From an uncultured Bacteroidota bacterium (GTDB lineage Bacteria > Bacteroidota > Bacteroidia > Chitinophagales > Chitinophagaceae): 46,618 bases of DNA. The DNA lies in the NCBI GenBank assembly GCA_903837525.1, contig CAILUU010000035.1, positions 1 to 46,618 on the forward strand, written 5' to 3'. Each line of letters starts with the position of its first letter. The stretch's first letter is position 1. The position numbers and the translations under genes are program-made. Under the pieces are notes generated by a model. It was not told the origin of the DNA. It did not search any database and worked only from the letters and a program-made list of their open reading frames with translations. This document shows, piece after piece, positions 1 through 8,095 of this stretch.

Positions 1-263
1 AAAAATGGGATCCCTATACTAAAGATGGGATTTATACACTTTTTGGAAAGTGTAATTTTTATTTAGGTAATATTGATGAAGCTAAGAAAAATGTAGAAAA
101 GGCCATAAATGCATATCCAGAGATATATGACAATTTCTATACAAGAGGTTTAATAAAACTCAAGGAAAATGATAAAGTTGGTGCTTGTGAGGACTTTACC
201 AAAGCCAAAGAATTGGGTTTTAAGAAAAGTATAGATTCAGAAATGAAGGCTGCTTGTAATTAA
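1..263 (+). CDS. C-terminal part of a TPR-repeat protein (5' end outside window)
   Basis: The frame is open from the window edge (first full codon at position 3) to TAA at 261-263, giving 86 residues. The translation shows helical TPR-like units: YLGNIDEAKKNVEKAI followed by a spacer and then FYTRGLIKLKENDKVGACED. The closing GACEDFTKAKELG is the usual last TPR helix of small Bacteroidota TPR proteins, with Gly, Ala, Cys and the Asp/Phe pair. TPR proteins are protein-interaction scaffolds, and the real function cannot be read from this fragment. A bidirectional terminator follows within 20 bases. Confidence 0.75.
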   Translation, partial: KWDPYTKDGIYTLFGKCNFYLGNIDEAKKNVEKAINAYPEIYDNFYTRGLIKLKENDKVGACEDFTKAKELGFKKSIDSEMKAACN

Positions 264-277
264 AATAGAATTTACAC

Positions 278-314
278 AAAAAAGCCCCTAACTCATCGAA
301 AGTTAAGGGCTTTT
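278..314. terminator. Bidirectional intrinsic terminator between TPR gene and tRNA-Asp
   Basis: AAAAGCCCCTAACT pairs with AGTTAAGGGCTTTT around an 8-base loop, with one bulged C. A-runs and T-runs flank both sides, so it can end the TPR transcript on the plus strand and the tRNA-Asp transcript on the minus strand. Confidence 0.8.
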
Positions 315-315
315 G

Positions 316-389
316 CGGACCGGACGGGACTCGAACCCGCGACCTCCGCCGTGACAGGGCGGCATTCTAACCAACTGAACTACCGATCC
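316..389 (-). tRNA. tRNA-Asp (GTC)
   Basis: On the minus strand the gene starts GGATCGG, pairing with CCGGTCC at the 3' end (one G-U pair). It has a GGTTCGAGTCC-type T arm and a seven-base anticodon loop CTGTCAC holding GTC. The discriminator base is G, as expected for tRNA-Asp. Length is 74 nt and CCA is not encoded. It diverges from accA, whose start lies 153 bases away. Confidence 0.95.
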
Positions 390-542
390 AACATTCCAAG
401 CCATAAGTGTAAAATAAATTGCTACTCAAAATTTGGGAGTGCAAATATAGGCGATAGCCTTTTTTGTACCAAAACTTTTATTAAAATTATCGTTTCTGTA
501 CTTTTACATAACCTACATTTACATTTAATTAATCATTGTTAT

Positions 543-1526
543 ATGCCAGAATTAAAAAATAGACAATTTTTAGATTTTGAAAAGCCTATTAAGGACCTGT
601 ACGATCAAATAGAATTACAAAAAACAAGTGCCGAAAAAAGTAAAATAGATGCTAGCGGTACTATTAAAATGTTGGAAGATCGTATTTTAGAAACAAAAAA
701 GCACTTAACCGAAAACGTAACGCCTTGGCAAAAAGTACAACTTAGTCGCCACCCAGATAGACCGTACACGCTAAAGTTTATAGAAAAAATGTGTACAGAT
801 TTTATCGAATTACATGGGGATAGAAATGTAAAAGATGATAAAGCCATGGTGGGAGGTTTTGCAAAACTAGGAGGTGAAACGGTTATGGTTATTGGACAGC
901 AAAAGGGGATTAATACAAAAATGCGCCAATTACGCAATTTTGGTATGGCAAATCCGGAGGGGTATAGAAAAGCCTTGCGGTTGATGAAATTAGCAGAAAA
1001 ATTTAATAAGCCCATAATTACATTAATTGATACACCTGGTGCTTACCCTGGGTTAGAGGCTGAGGAAAGAGGACAAGGAGAAGCCATTGCAAGAAATATT
1101 TTTGAAATGATACGCCTTAAAGTACCTGTTATTTGTGTAATAATTGGTGAGGGAGCTAGTGGCGGTGCTTTAGGTATTGGGGTTGGCGATAGGGTTTTTA
1201 TGTTGGAAAATACTTGGTATACCGTAATAAGTCCAGAAAGTTGCAGTAGTATTCTATGGCGTACTTGGGATAAAAAAGAAGTGGCAGCGGAACAACTAAA
1301 ACTTACAGGGAAAGATATGTTGCAATTTGGATTAGTTGATGCTGTTATACCTGAGCCATTAGGTGGCGCACATTGGGATTATACAGAGGCAGGCCAAATT
1401 TTAAAAAACTATTTAATACCAGTGATTAAAGAATTAAAGCAAATTGAAGCCACTAAGAGAATAGAAAATAGGATTGAAAAATTTGGTAAGATGGGCTTTT
1501 GGGAAGAAGAAACCCCAAACCCCTAA
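543..1526 (+). CDS. accA: Acetyl-CoA carboxylase carboxyltransferase subunit alpha
   Basis: AccA pairs with AccD to move carboxyl from biotin-BCCP to acetyl-CoA, giving malonyl-CoA, the first committed step of fatty acid synthesis. The 327-residue protein starts [16 protein letters not shown], the usual N-terminus of the family. It carries the crotonase-fold core with [42 protein letters not shown] and [17 protein letters not shown] longer frame opens at 351 but would run through tRNA-Asp, so ATG 543 is preferred. The last five residues (ETPNP) and the stop codon lie in a CCCC-TAAA-GGGG palindrome, so the C-terminus may be extended by a repeat. No accD is nearby. fabI, from the same pathway, lies at the far end of the window. 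Confidence 0.95.
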   Translation: MPELKNRQFLDFEKPIKDLYDQIELQKTSAEKSKIDASGTIKMLEDRILETKKHLTENVTPWQKVQLSRHPDRPYTLKFIEKMCTDFIELHGDRNVKDDKAMVGGFAKLGGETVMVIGQQKGINTKMRQLRNFGMANPEGYRKALRLMKLAEKFNKPIITLIDTPGAYPGLEAEERGQGEAIARNIFEMIRLKVPVICVIIGEGASGGALGIGVGDRVFMLENTWYTVISPESCSSILWRTWDKKEVAAEQLKLTGKDMLQFGLVDAVIPEPLGGAHWDYTEAGQILKNYLIPVIKELKQIEATKRIENRIEKFGKMGFWEEETPNP

Positions 1527-1535
1527 AGGGGCTTT
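1520..1535. repeat. CCCC-TAAA-GGGG palindrome over the accA stop codon
   Basis: Four C and four G flank TAAA, and the TAA is the accA stop codon, so the stop sits in the loop of a small GC hairpin followed by TTTT. GC-only palindromes of this form are, as I recall, dispersed in AT-rich Bacteroidota genomes. It could also act as a weak terminator. Confidence 0.5.
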
Positions 1536-1606
1536 TAGAAAAGGTTGTTTAGGATAAGAGTTTCTAAAAATAGGGATATAAAAAAATATTAGAAGATAAA
1601 AGTTAT

Positions 1607-2578
1607 ATGCTAAAAATTGGTGTTATAGGAGCTGGACATTTAGGAAAAATTCATTTAAACAATTGGGCTGCAATTGAAGGGGTAAAGCTAATTGGCTTTT
1701 GCGATACTGACGATGAGAACGCAAAAATAGTAGCTGAAAAATATGCACTACCCAGATTTGCCACTACGAACGAATTGTTAGATGCTTGCGATGCCGTGGA
1801 TATTGTTGCACCCACAACGTTTCATTTTGAATTGTGTGAGGCAGCAATAAAAAAAGGGAAGCATGTATTTGTAGAAAAACCTTTAGCTAATACCATGGAT
1901 GAAGCTAGGGCGTTGGTGAAATTAGCAAAGGAAGCAAATATAAAATTTCAAGTAGGGCATGTAGAGCGTTTTAATCCTGCTTTTTTAGCTTTAAAAAATA
2001 TGGCTTTACAACCCATGTTTATAGAAGTGCACCGCCTTGCACAATTTAACCCAAGAGGTACAGATGTTAGTGTAATACTAGATTTAATGATACATGACAT
2101 TGATATTATTTTACATTTAGTAAAAAGTAATGTAAATTATATTAGTGCAAATGGAGTAGCCGTAATGAGTGATACGCCAGATATTGCTAACGTACGTATT
2201 GAGTTTGATAATGGCTGTGTGGCCAATTTAACGAGTAGTAGAATAAGCATGAAAAAAATGAGAAAGATGAGGCTTTTTCAAAAAGATGCTTACATTGGTA
2301 TTGATTTTTTAGAGAAAAAAACAGAAGTTATCAAATTGAATACACCCGAAGATAAAGATGTATTTACATTTGATATTGAAACCAATAATGGTAAAAAAAC
2401 GATTGCTGTTGCAAATCCTCATGTGCAAGAAGTAAATGCAATTAAAATGGAGTTAGAAGAATTTAAGAACGCTATATTAACTAATACAGAAACGGCCGTT
2501 CCTGTAGTAGATGGCTTTAGAGCCATGGAAGTAGCGCACCAAATTTTAGAAAAAATTAGTAAAAAAACAATACACTAA
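1607..2578 (+). CDS. Gfo/Idh/MocA-family oxidoreductase
   Basis: This is a 323-residue NAD(P)-dependent sugar or cyclitol dehydrogenase of the Gfo/Idh/MocA family. The N-terminal Rossmann fold starts at residue 3 with IGVIGAGHLGKIHLNNW (GxGxxG type). The family EKP motif is present (VFVEKPLANTMDEA), followed by GHVERFNPAF. The substrate domain holds LDLMIHDIDIILHL, with the Asp/His pair expected near the active site. The exact substrate cannot be told from sequence. The sugar transferase that starts 22 bases downstream suggests co-transcription and a role in making a nucleotide-sugar or surface glycan precursor, which is inference from context. Confidence 0.85.
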   Translation: MLKIGVIGAGHLGKIHLNNWAAIEGVKLIGFCDTDDENAKIVAEKYALPRFATTNELLDACDAVDIVAPTTFHFELCEAAIKKGKHVFVEKPLANTMDEARALVKLAKEANIKFQVGHVERFNPAFLALKNMALQPMFIEVHRLAQFNPRGTDVSVILDLMIHDIDIILHLVKSNVNYISANGVAVMSDTPDIANVRIEFDNGCVANLTSSRISMKKMRKMRLFQKDAYIGIDFLEKKTEVIKLNTPEDKDVFTFDIETNNGKKTIAVANPHVQEVNAIKMELEEFKNAILTNTETAVPVVDGFRAMEVAHQILEKISKKTIH

Positions 2579-2600
2579 CTTATAATTTTAATACCCTAAT

Positions 2601-3989
2601 TTGTTACAACCCAGAGTACATATTCGATGGTATATTTTGATTGATGTTATTGCAGCTATTATATGTTGGATTGCATTTTATTTTGGTAGAAAAAATATCT
2701 TGGATGAGCCTTTTATAATTGGTAATTTTTTTTATATAGGACTTATTGCAATGCCATTAGCTTGGGCATCTTTATTTACCCTAGGTGGAAGTTACAAAGC
2801 ATTATATGCAAAAAGTAGGTTGTTCGAGTTTTTTCATACCGCTATCGTTTGTATAATAGGATCGTTATTTATACTTTTCTTTTTTTTATTGTACGATGCT
2901 GTTAATAATAACTCAATTTTTTATAAGGAGTTTTTAACTTTGTTTTTACTACAAACGTTTATTACTTATTTTTTTCGATTACTTATTTTAAATAAAACAA
3001 AAGGGCAATTGTATAACAGGACTGTTTTTTTTAATACACTAATTATTGGAAACACAGAAAATGCTAACTCTTTAGCAAAAGCAATAGAAAACAATAACGA
3101 AAGAACGGGTTATAAAATTTGCGGATATATACATACGAATGGCGTAATGAATGAATTGGGAATAAAAAGCTTAGGTAAAATTGAAGAGTTAAACGATATT
3201 ATTAAAAATAACCACATTGAAGATATAATTATTTCAATAGAACAAAAAGAACGATTGCTGCTCGAAAAAATATTACAAGAACTAGGCGATAAAAATGTAG
3301 GTATAAAAATTACTCCAGATAGAGTTGATATTTTAAGTGGAGCTGTGCAAACAAATAATGTAATGGGCATTCCGTTAATAGATTTGCACAAAGGAATTTC
3401 CCCTGGGTGGCAACAAAATATAAAGCGATTGATTGATATGGTTTTTAGTATCGCATCATTTATTCTTTTATTGCCCTTGATGTTGTATACGGCAATACGA
3501 GTAAGGTTATCAAGCAATGGACCAATAGTTTATTTACAAGAAAGAATTGGGCATAAGGGGAAACCTTTTATAATGTATAAATTTAGGAGTATGTATGTTG
3601 ATGCAGAAAAAAATGGACCTCTGCTAAGCAATTATGCCGATACTAGAATTACCAAATGGGGTAAAGTAATGCGTAAATGGCGTTTAGATGAGTTGCCACA
3701 ATTATTAAATATTTTTAAAGGCGAAATGTCTTTAGTAGGTCCAAGAGCAGAACGCCAATTTTATATTAATCAAATTGTACAGCTTCATCCAGAATATAAA
3801 TATCTTTTTAAAGCAAAGCCAGGCTTAAGTAGCTGGGGAATGGTAAAATTTGGCTATGCCAGTACGGTTGAGGAAATGATTGAACGTATGCGATACGATT
3901 TAATTTACATTGAAAATGCATCTTTACTCCTTGATTTTAAAATAATGTTACATACTATCAAAATTATTTGGGGTGGCAAAGGCAAGTAG
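2601..3989 (+). CDS. Membrane polyprenyl-phosphate sugar (glycosyl-1-phosphate) transferase
   Basis: A 462-residue WbaP/WcaJ-like enzyme that would load a sugar phosphate onto undecaprenyl phosphate to start exopolysaccharide or O-antigen synthesis. Four hydrophobic helices lie in the first 140 residues. A nucleotide-binding-like middle domain follows (LIIGNTENANSLAKAI, then CGYIH). A fifth helix (SIASFILLLPLMLYTAI) leads into the bacterial sugar transferase domain. That domain has YKFRSMYVDAEKNGP, MRKWRLDELPQLLNI with the catalytic DE pair, and GEMSLVGPRAER. The start is TTG; residues right after it already match the expected N-terminal lead into helix 1, and no ATG is better placed. It sits 22 bases after the Gfo/Idh gene. 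Confidence 0.88.
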   Translation: MLQPRVHIRWYILIDVIAAIICWIAFYFGRKNILDEPFIIGNFFYIGLIAMPLAWASLFTLGGSYKALYAKSRLFEFFHTAIVCIIGSLFILFFFLLYDAVNNNSIFYKEFLTLFLLQTFITYFFRLLILNKTKGQLYNRTVFFNTLIIGNTENANSLAKAIENNNERTGYKICGYIHTNGVMNELGIKSLGKIEELNDIIKNNHIEDIIISIEQKERLLLEKILQELGDKNVGIKITPDRVDILSGAVQTNNVMGIPLIDLHKGISPGWQQNIKRLIDMVFSIASFILLLPLMLYTAIRVRLSSNGPIVYLQERIGHKGKPFIMYKFRSMYVDAEKNGPLLSNYADTRITKWGKVMRKWRLDELPQLLNIFKGEMSLVGPRAERQFYINQIVQLHPEYKYLFKAKPGLSSWGMVKFGYASTVEEMIERMRYDLIYIENASLLLDFKIMLHTIKIIWGGKGK

Positions 3990-4056
3990 TATTTTGTAAA
4001 AAAAATTGGTAGGTTAAATAAGCTTTATTTTATAAAACCAATTGAGTGCATTTTGT

Positions 4057-4064
4057 TAATTTTG
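4057..4064 (+). promoter_or_regulatory. Bacteroidota -7 box for the M1 peptidase gene
   Basis: TAATTTTG is an exact TAnnTTTG match about 18 bases before the TTG start at 4082. No convincing -33 TTG lies at 19-21 bases. It supports a start at 4082 rather than a GTG at 4046, which would lie upstream of the predicted transcript start. Confidence 0.4.
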
Positions 4065-4081
4065 AGTACAACAGTTTTACT

Positions 4082-6928
4082 TTGAAAAAATCATACTTTA
4101 TACTTTTTGCTTTTTGTTTACTTTTGCAATTTGCCAAAGGCCAATTGCCAACGGCATATTGGCAACAACAAGTAGATTATAAAATTGATGTTTCCCTAAA
4201 TGATGTAAACCATACCCTTGATGGGTTTATTAAAATTACGTATACCAATAATTCTCCTGACACCTTAAAATTTATTTGGTTTCACCTTTGGCAAAATGCC
4301 TATAAAAATGATAGAACAGCATTTACCGACCAACAGCTTGAAAATGGCAGCACTACTTTTTATTTTAGTGATTATGAAAGTAGAGGCTACATAAATAGAT
4401 TAGCTTTTAAAATGAATGGTTCAACTTGTATTACTCAAGATCATCCCCAACATCAAGATATTATAAAAGTAATTTTACCTTTTGGAATTGCTCCAAAAAC
4501 TACAGTGAAAATAGAAACACCTTTTCATGTAAAAATGCCTTATAACTTTAGTAGAGGAGGGCATGTTGGGCAAAACTATCAAGCAACACAGTGGTTTCCT
4601 AAACCAGCTGTTTATGATAAAAAAGGGTGGCATCCAATTCCTTATTTAGATCAAGGAGAGTTTTATAGCGAGTTTGGAAATTATGAAGTACAACTAACGT
4701 TGCCAGATAATTATATGGTTGCTGCTACTGGATTATCGGACAAAGAAGATATTGTGCAAAATGAAATTGAATTGCCTACAAATACTATACTAAAAAAAAG
4801 TTTTGCTTCTACTAACAGATTAAAACATAAAGAGGCAAATAAAATCCCTTCATCTACCCAACAAAAAACACTTTTATATAAGCAAGATAATGTGCATGAT
4901 TTTGCTTGGTTTGCTAGTAAAGATTTTGTAGTAAAAAAAGATACACTTCAGTTAGCCTCTGGAAAAATTATTGATGTATATGCTTACTACTATAAAAAAA
5001 ATGAAAGTATTTGGAAAAATTCAATACTGCTTATTAAACGAGCTATTCGTACTAAAAGTAATTGGCTTGGAGAATACCCTTATGGTGTTGTACGTGTGGT
5101 AGAAGATGAAGAAGATGGGGGAGGGATGGAATATCCTACGATAACTTATTTGTCGAGTGGGGGCAATGAGAAGGCATTGGACTTTGTAATTAACCATGAA
5201 ATTGGACATAATTGGTTTTATGGAATTTTAGCTAGTAACGAACGTACACATCCCTGGATGGATGAAGGATTGAATAGTTATTATGATACTAAATATAGTA
5301 AAGAATTTTACGGAAAAAGTGGATATGATTTATTAGTATCAAAATCAAAATTTTTAAAAAAACGAATACCAACTGATGTTACACATTTGGCATTACAAAC
5401 ATTAGTCAATGCCAAAAAAGATCAACCAATAGAAACAACATCAGAAAAATTTAATAGCGTTAACTATAATTTGATAGCCTATTCAAAAACGGCAGAGTGG
5501 TTACATTTGGTAGAAAAAAAATTAGGTTCTTCATTATTTGATACTTGCATGAAAGTGTATTACAACCAATGGAAGTTTAAACATCCTTATCCAGAAGATT
5601 TTAAAAAAAGTATCGAAGAAACAAGTAGACAAAACTTAGAAGAAGAATTTGCCTTACTAAAACAAAAAGGTGACTTTCAAAAAAATGGTATAAAAAAAAG
5701 TATAAAAGCTGGTTCATTTTTTAATTTGAAAGAAACAGATAAATACAACTATATTTTTATTGGACCGGCTGTTGGATATAATTTGTATGATAAGTTTATG
5801 CTTGGTGGATTGGTACATAATTATAGTTTACCACAAAACAACTTTCAGTTTCTAATTGCCCCTCTTTATGCCACTAATAGCAAGCAGGTAAATGGCTTGG
5901 GGCGGTTGAGCTATAACTGGTTTACAAATGAAAAAGCTGATAGAATGGAGTTGGCACTAGCTGGTAGCACTTTTAGTGCTAGCAAATTTACGGATAGTAC
6001 TGGTAGTATTAAATATTTACGAGTTACAAAAATTGTTCCTTCTTTACGCTATACGTTTGCCAATAAAAACCCACGTAGTTTAGTAACAAAATTTTTGCAA
6101 TGGAAAACCTATTTATTTAGAGAGCAAGGATTATCATTTAGTTACGACTCTGTTTTAATGCAAGATAAAATTGCCTACCCCACAAGATCAAGATACTTAA
6201 ATCAATTAATAGTTAATATAGAAAATGATAGAGTTTTGTATCCATACAAAGGGATATTTACTGCAGAGCAATCAACTAATTTTGTCCGATTAAATTTTAC
6301 GGGTAATTATTATTTTAATTATGCAAAAGGTGGTGGTGTAAATGTTCGTTTGTTTGCTGGTAAATTTTTATATCTAGGGGATAAAATATTTACCAAACAA
6401 TTTGAAACAGATCGGTATCATTTAAATATGACGGGTGCTAATGGTAATGAAGATTATACCTATAGTACTTATTTTGTAGGAAGAAATGAATTTGAAAATG
6501 GTTCATCTCAACAAATAATGATAAGAGATGGTGGCTTTAAAGTACGTACCGATTTATTAAATGATAAAATTGGAAAATCTGATGATTGGTTGGCCGCACT
6601 TAATTTTACAAGTAGTATACCAGATAAGATTAATCCACTAGCCTTACTCCCTATAAAAATACCACTGCATGTGTTTTTAGATGTAGGTACCTATGCAGAA
6701 GCGTGGAATAAGAATAGTAACACCGGAAAATTTGTTTATGATGCTGGTGTACAATTTTCGTTGTTTAATATAGTAAATGTATATGTACCCATTTTATATA
6801 GTAAAGTATATAAAAATTATTTTAAAAGTACTATTTTAGAAAAACGTTTTGTAAAAAATATTAGTTTTAGTATTGATTTGCAAAATATTAATCTTCGTAA
6901 ATATTTTCCACAACTTCCTTTGTATTAG
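4082..6928 (+). CDS. Secreted M1-family metallopeptidase with C-terminal beta-barrel-like region
   Basis: A zinc aminopeptidase-type protein of 948 residues. From TTG 4082 it begins MKKSYFILFAFCLLLQFAKG, a clean signal peptide. An upstream in-frame GTG at 4046 would add 12 residues before it and is less likely. The M1 substrate motif appears as GGGMEYPTITY. The zinc site is HEIGHNW with the third ligand in WMDEGLN (H372, E373, H376, E395), in HExxHx18E spacing. After about residue 545 the sequence turns into alternating aromatic/polar strands (GPAVGYNLYDKFMLGGLVHNYSL style) to the C-terminus, which looks like an outer-membrane beta-barrel. The next gene starts on the following base. The barrel call is inference from strand pattern. 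Confidence 0.85.
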   Translation: MKKSYFILFAFCLLLQFAKGQLPTAYWQQQVDYKIDVSLNDVNHTLDGFIKITYTNNSPDTLKFIWFHLWQNAYKNDRTAFTDQQLENGSTTFYFSDYESRGYINRLAFKMNGSTCITQDHPQHQDIIKVILPFGIAPKTTVKIETPFHVKMPYNFSRGGHVGQNYQATQWFPKPAVYDKKGWHPIPYLDQGEFYSEFGNYEVQLTLPDNYMVAATGLSDKEDIVQNEIELPTNTILKKSFASTNRLKHKEANKIPSSTQQKTLLYKQDNVHDFAWFASKDFVVKKDTLQLASGKIIDVYAYYYKKNESIWKNSILLIKRAIRTKSNWLGEYPYGVVRVVEDEEDGGGMEYPTITYLSSGGNEKALDFVINHEIGHNWFYGILASNERTHPWMDEGLNSYYDTKYSKEFYGKSGYDLLVSKSKFLKKRIPTDVTHLALQTLVNAKKDQPIETTSEKFNSVNYNLIAYSKTAEWLHLVEKKLGSSLFDTCMKVYYNQWKFKHPYPEDFKKSIEETSRQNLEEEFALLKQKGDFQKNGIKKSIKAGSFFNLKETDKYNYIFIGPAVGYNLYDKFMLGGLVHNYSLPQNNFQFLIAPLYATNSKQVNGLGRLSYNWFTNEKADRMELALAGSTFSASKFTDSTGSIKYLRVTKIVPSLRYTFANKNPRSLVTKFLQWKTYLFREQGLSFSYDSVLMQDKIAYPTRSRYLNQLIVNIENDRVLYPYKGIFTAEQSTNFVRLNFTGNYYFNYAKGGGVNVRLFAGKFLYLGDKIFTKQFETDRYHLNMTGANGNEDYTYSTYFVGRNEFENGSSQQIMIRDGGFKVRTDLLNDKIGKSDDWLAALNFTSSIPDKINPLALLPIKIPLHVFLDVGTYAEAWNKNSNTGKFVYDAGVQFSLFNIVNVYVPILYSKVYKNYFKSTILEKRFVKNISFSIDLQNINLRKYFPQLPLY

Positions 6929-7894
6929 TTGAGTATACAACTTATACCATATAATACTATTGATAAGCAAAAATGGGATGCTTGTATTACAAATGCCAGC
7001 AATGGGGTGGTGTATGCATACTCCTTTTACTTAGATGCAATGGCAAAAAATTGGGAAGCCCTTGTACTAAATGATTACGAAATGGTAATGCCACTTACCT
7101 ACAATAAAAAATATGGAATTTATTATTTGTATCAGCCACCTTTTTGTGCACAATTGGGTGTTTTTGGAAATGAGTTAACTAAAGAAATTGTAGAAAAATT
7201 TATTGCCACTATTCCTTTAAAATATAAATACTGGGATGTTTATTTAAATTATAAAAATATATTTTCTATAAATAACTTTTACGTAAGAAATAATTATACG
7301 CTTGGCTTAGATAAATCTTATGAAGAATTATATGTAACTTTTAAAGAGAATGTAAAGCGTAATATTAAAAAATGTGTTCAACTCAATTGTACCATCAAAA
7401 AAAATATTTTAATTGATGATGTTATTGAATTAGCTAAAGAACAAGCCATACATTTTAGTGCCCTAACCTCTGTAGATTTTGCAGTAATAAAAATTGTCTA
7501 TAATCATTTACTGCAACTTAATCAAGCTATAACATTTGGCGTTTATTTAAATGAACAATTAGTAGCATCTGCCGCCTTCTTTTTCTCAAACAACAGAGCA
7601 TATTATATTTTAGTGGGTAATCATCCAAATGGGAAAGCTATTGGCGCTAGCCATACTTTAATAAATGAATTTATAAAAGCTTATGCCAATAAAAATTTAG
7701 TCTTAGATTTTGAGGGCAGTGATATTAACAGCCTAGCCTTTTTTTATAGTAGTTTTGGTGCTCTAGAAGAAAAATATCCTGCACTTAGGTATAATAAATT
7801 GCCTTGGTATATTAGGTGGGCAAAAAATAATTGGGCTTTTAAGATTGGTAAATTATTTTTCCTTTTTGTGTTATGTAATTTCTTACTGTTGTAA
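6929..7894 (+). CDS. GNAT/FemAB-like acyltransferase-fold protein
   Basis: A 321-residue cytosolic protein. The TTG start immediately follows the TAG stop of the peptidase gene, so the two are surely co-transcribed. It resembles the Bacteroidota FemAB/BioF2-like GNAT proteins: an N-terminal half with a PPFCAQLGVF motif, then KENVKRNIKKCVQL, and a second half with FGVYLNEQLVASAAFFF, ILVGNHPNGKAIGASHTLINEFI and LDFEGSDINSLAFFYSSFGA. These match the usual acyl-CoA fold lead and the closing FEGS-type segment. The substrate is unknown. The C-terminus ends in a short hydrophobic stretch (KLFFLFVLCNFLLL), which may touch the membrane. Confidence 0.65.
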   Translation: MSIQLIPYNTIDKQKWDACITNASNGVVYAYSFYLDAMAKNWEALVLNDYEMVMPLTYNKKYGIYYLYQPPFCAQLGVFGNELTKEIVEKFIATIPLKYKYWDVYLNYKNIFSINNFYVRNNYTLGLDKSYEELYVTFKENVKRNIKKCVQLNCTIKKNILIDDVIELAKEQAIHFSALTSVDFAVIKIVYNHLLQLNQAITFGVYLNEQLVASAAFFFSNNRAYYILVGNHPNGKAIGASHTLINEFIKAYANKNLVLDFEGSDINSLAFFYSSFGALEEKYPALRYNKLPWYIRWAKNNWAFKIGKLFFLFVLCNFLLL

Positions 7895-8026
7895 AACTTT
7901 TAATTTATGCTGTTACTTTTAAATTTACTTTAAGAATTGTTTTCTTCAACATATACATAATGTTAATAAAACTATTAACTATTAGAATTGGAATAAAAAA
8001 CTGTTAACTTAATAATTAAAATTACA

Positions 8027-8056
8027 CTTTTAAAATGGGCACGTCATTTTAAAAAG
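8027..8056. repeat. AT-rich inverted repeat before terminator
   Basis: CTTTTAAAATG and CATTTTAAAAAG form a near-perfect hairpin around a 7-base GGCACGT loop, one extra A in the right arm. It lies 5 bases before a strong terminator and is not followed by a T-run, so it is not itself a standard terminator. Confidence 0.45.
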
Positions 8057-8061
8057 CTTAT

Positions 8062-8094
8062 AAAAAAGCCCCGTTACTACAACGAGGCTTTTTT
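8062..8094. terminator. Bidirectional terminator between convergent genes
   Basis: AAAAAAGCCCCGTT pairs with AACGAGGCTTTTTT (one mismatch) across a 5-base loop. A and T tracts on both sides let it serve the GNAT gene on plus and the PLP enzyme on minus, whose stop codon begins 2 bases away. Confidence 0.85.
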
Positions 8095-8095
8095 C

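Noticed and set aside
351..542. AccA reading frame extended upstream to 351
   Set aside because: It would overlap tRNA-Asp and adds residues unlike any AccA; ATG 543 gives the family N-terminus.
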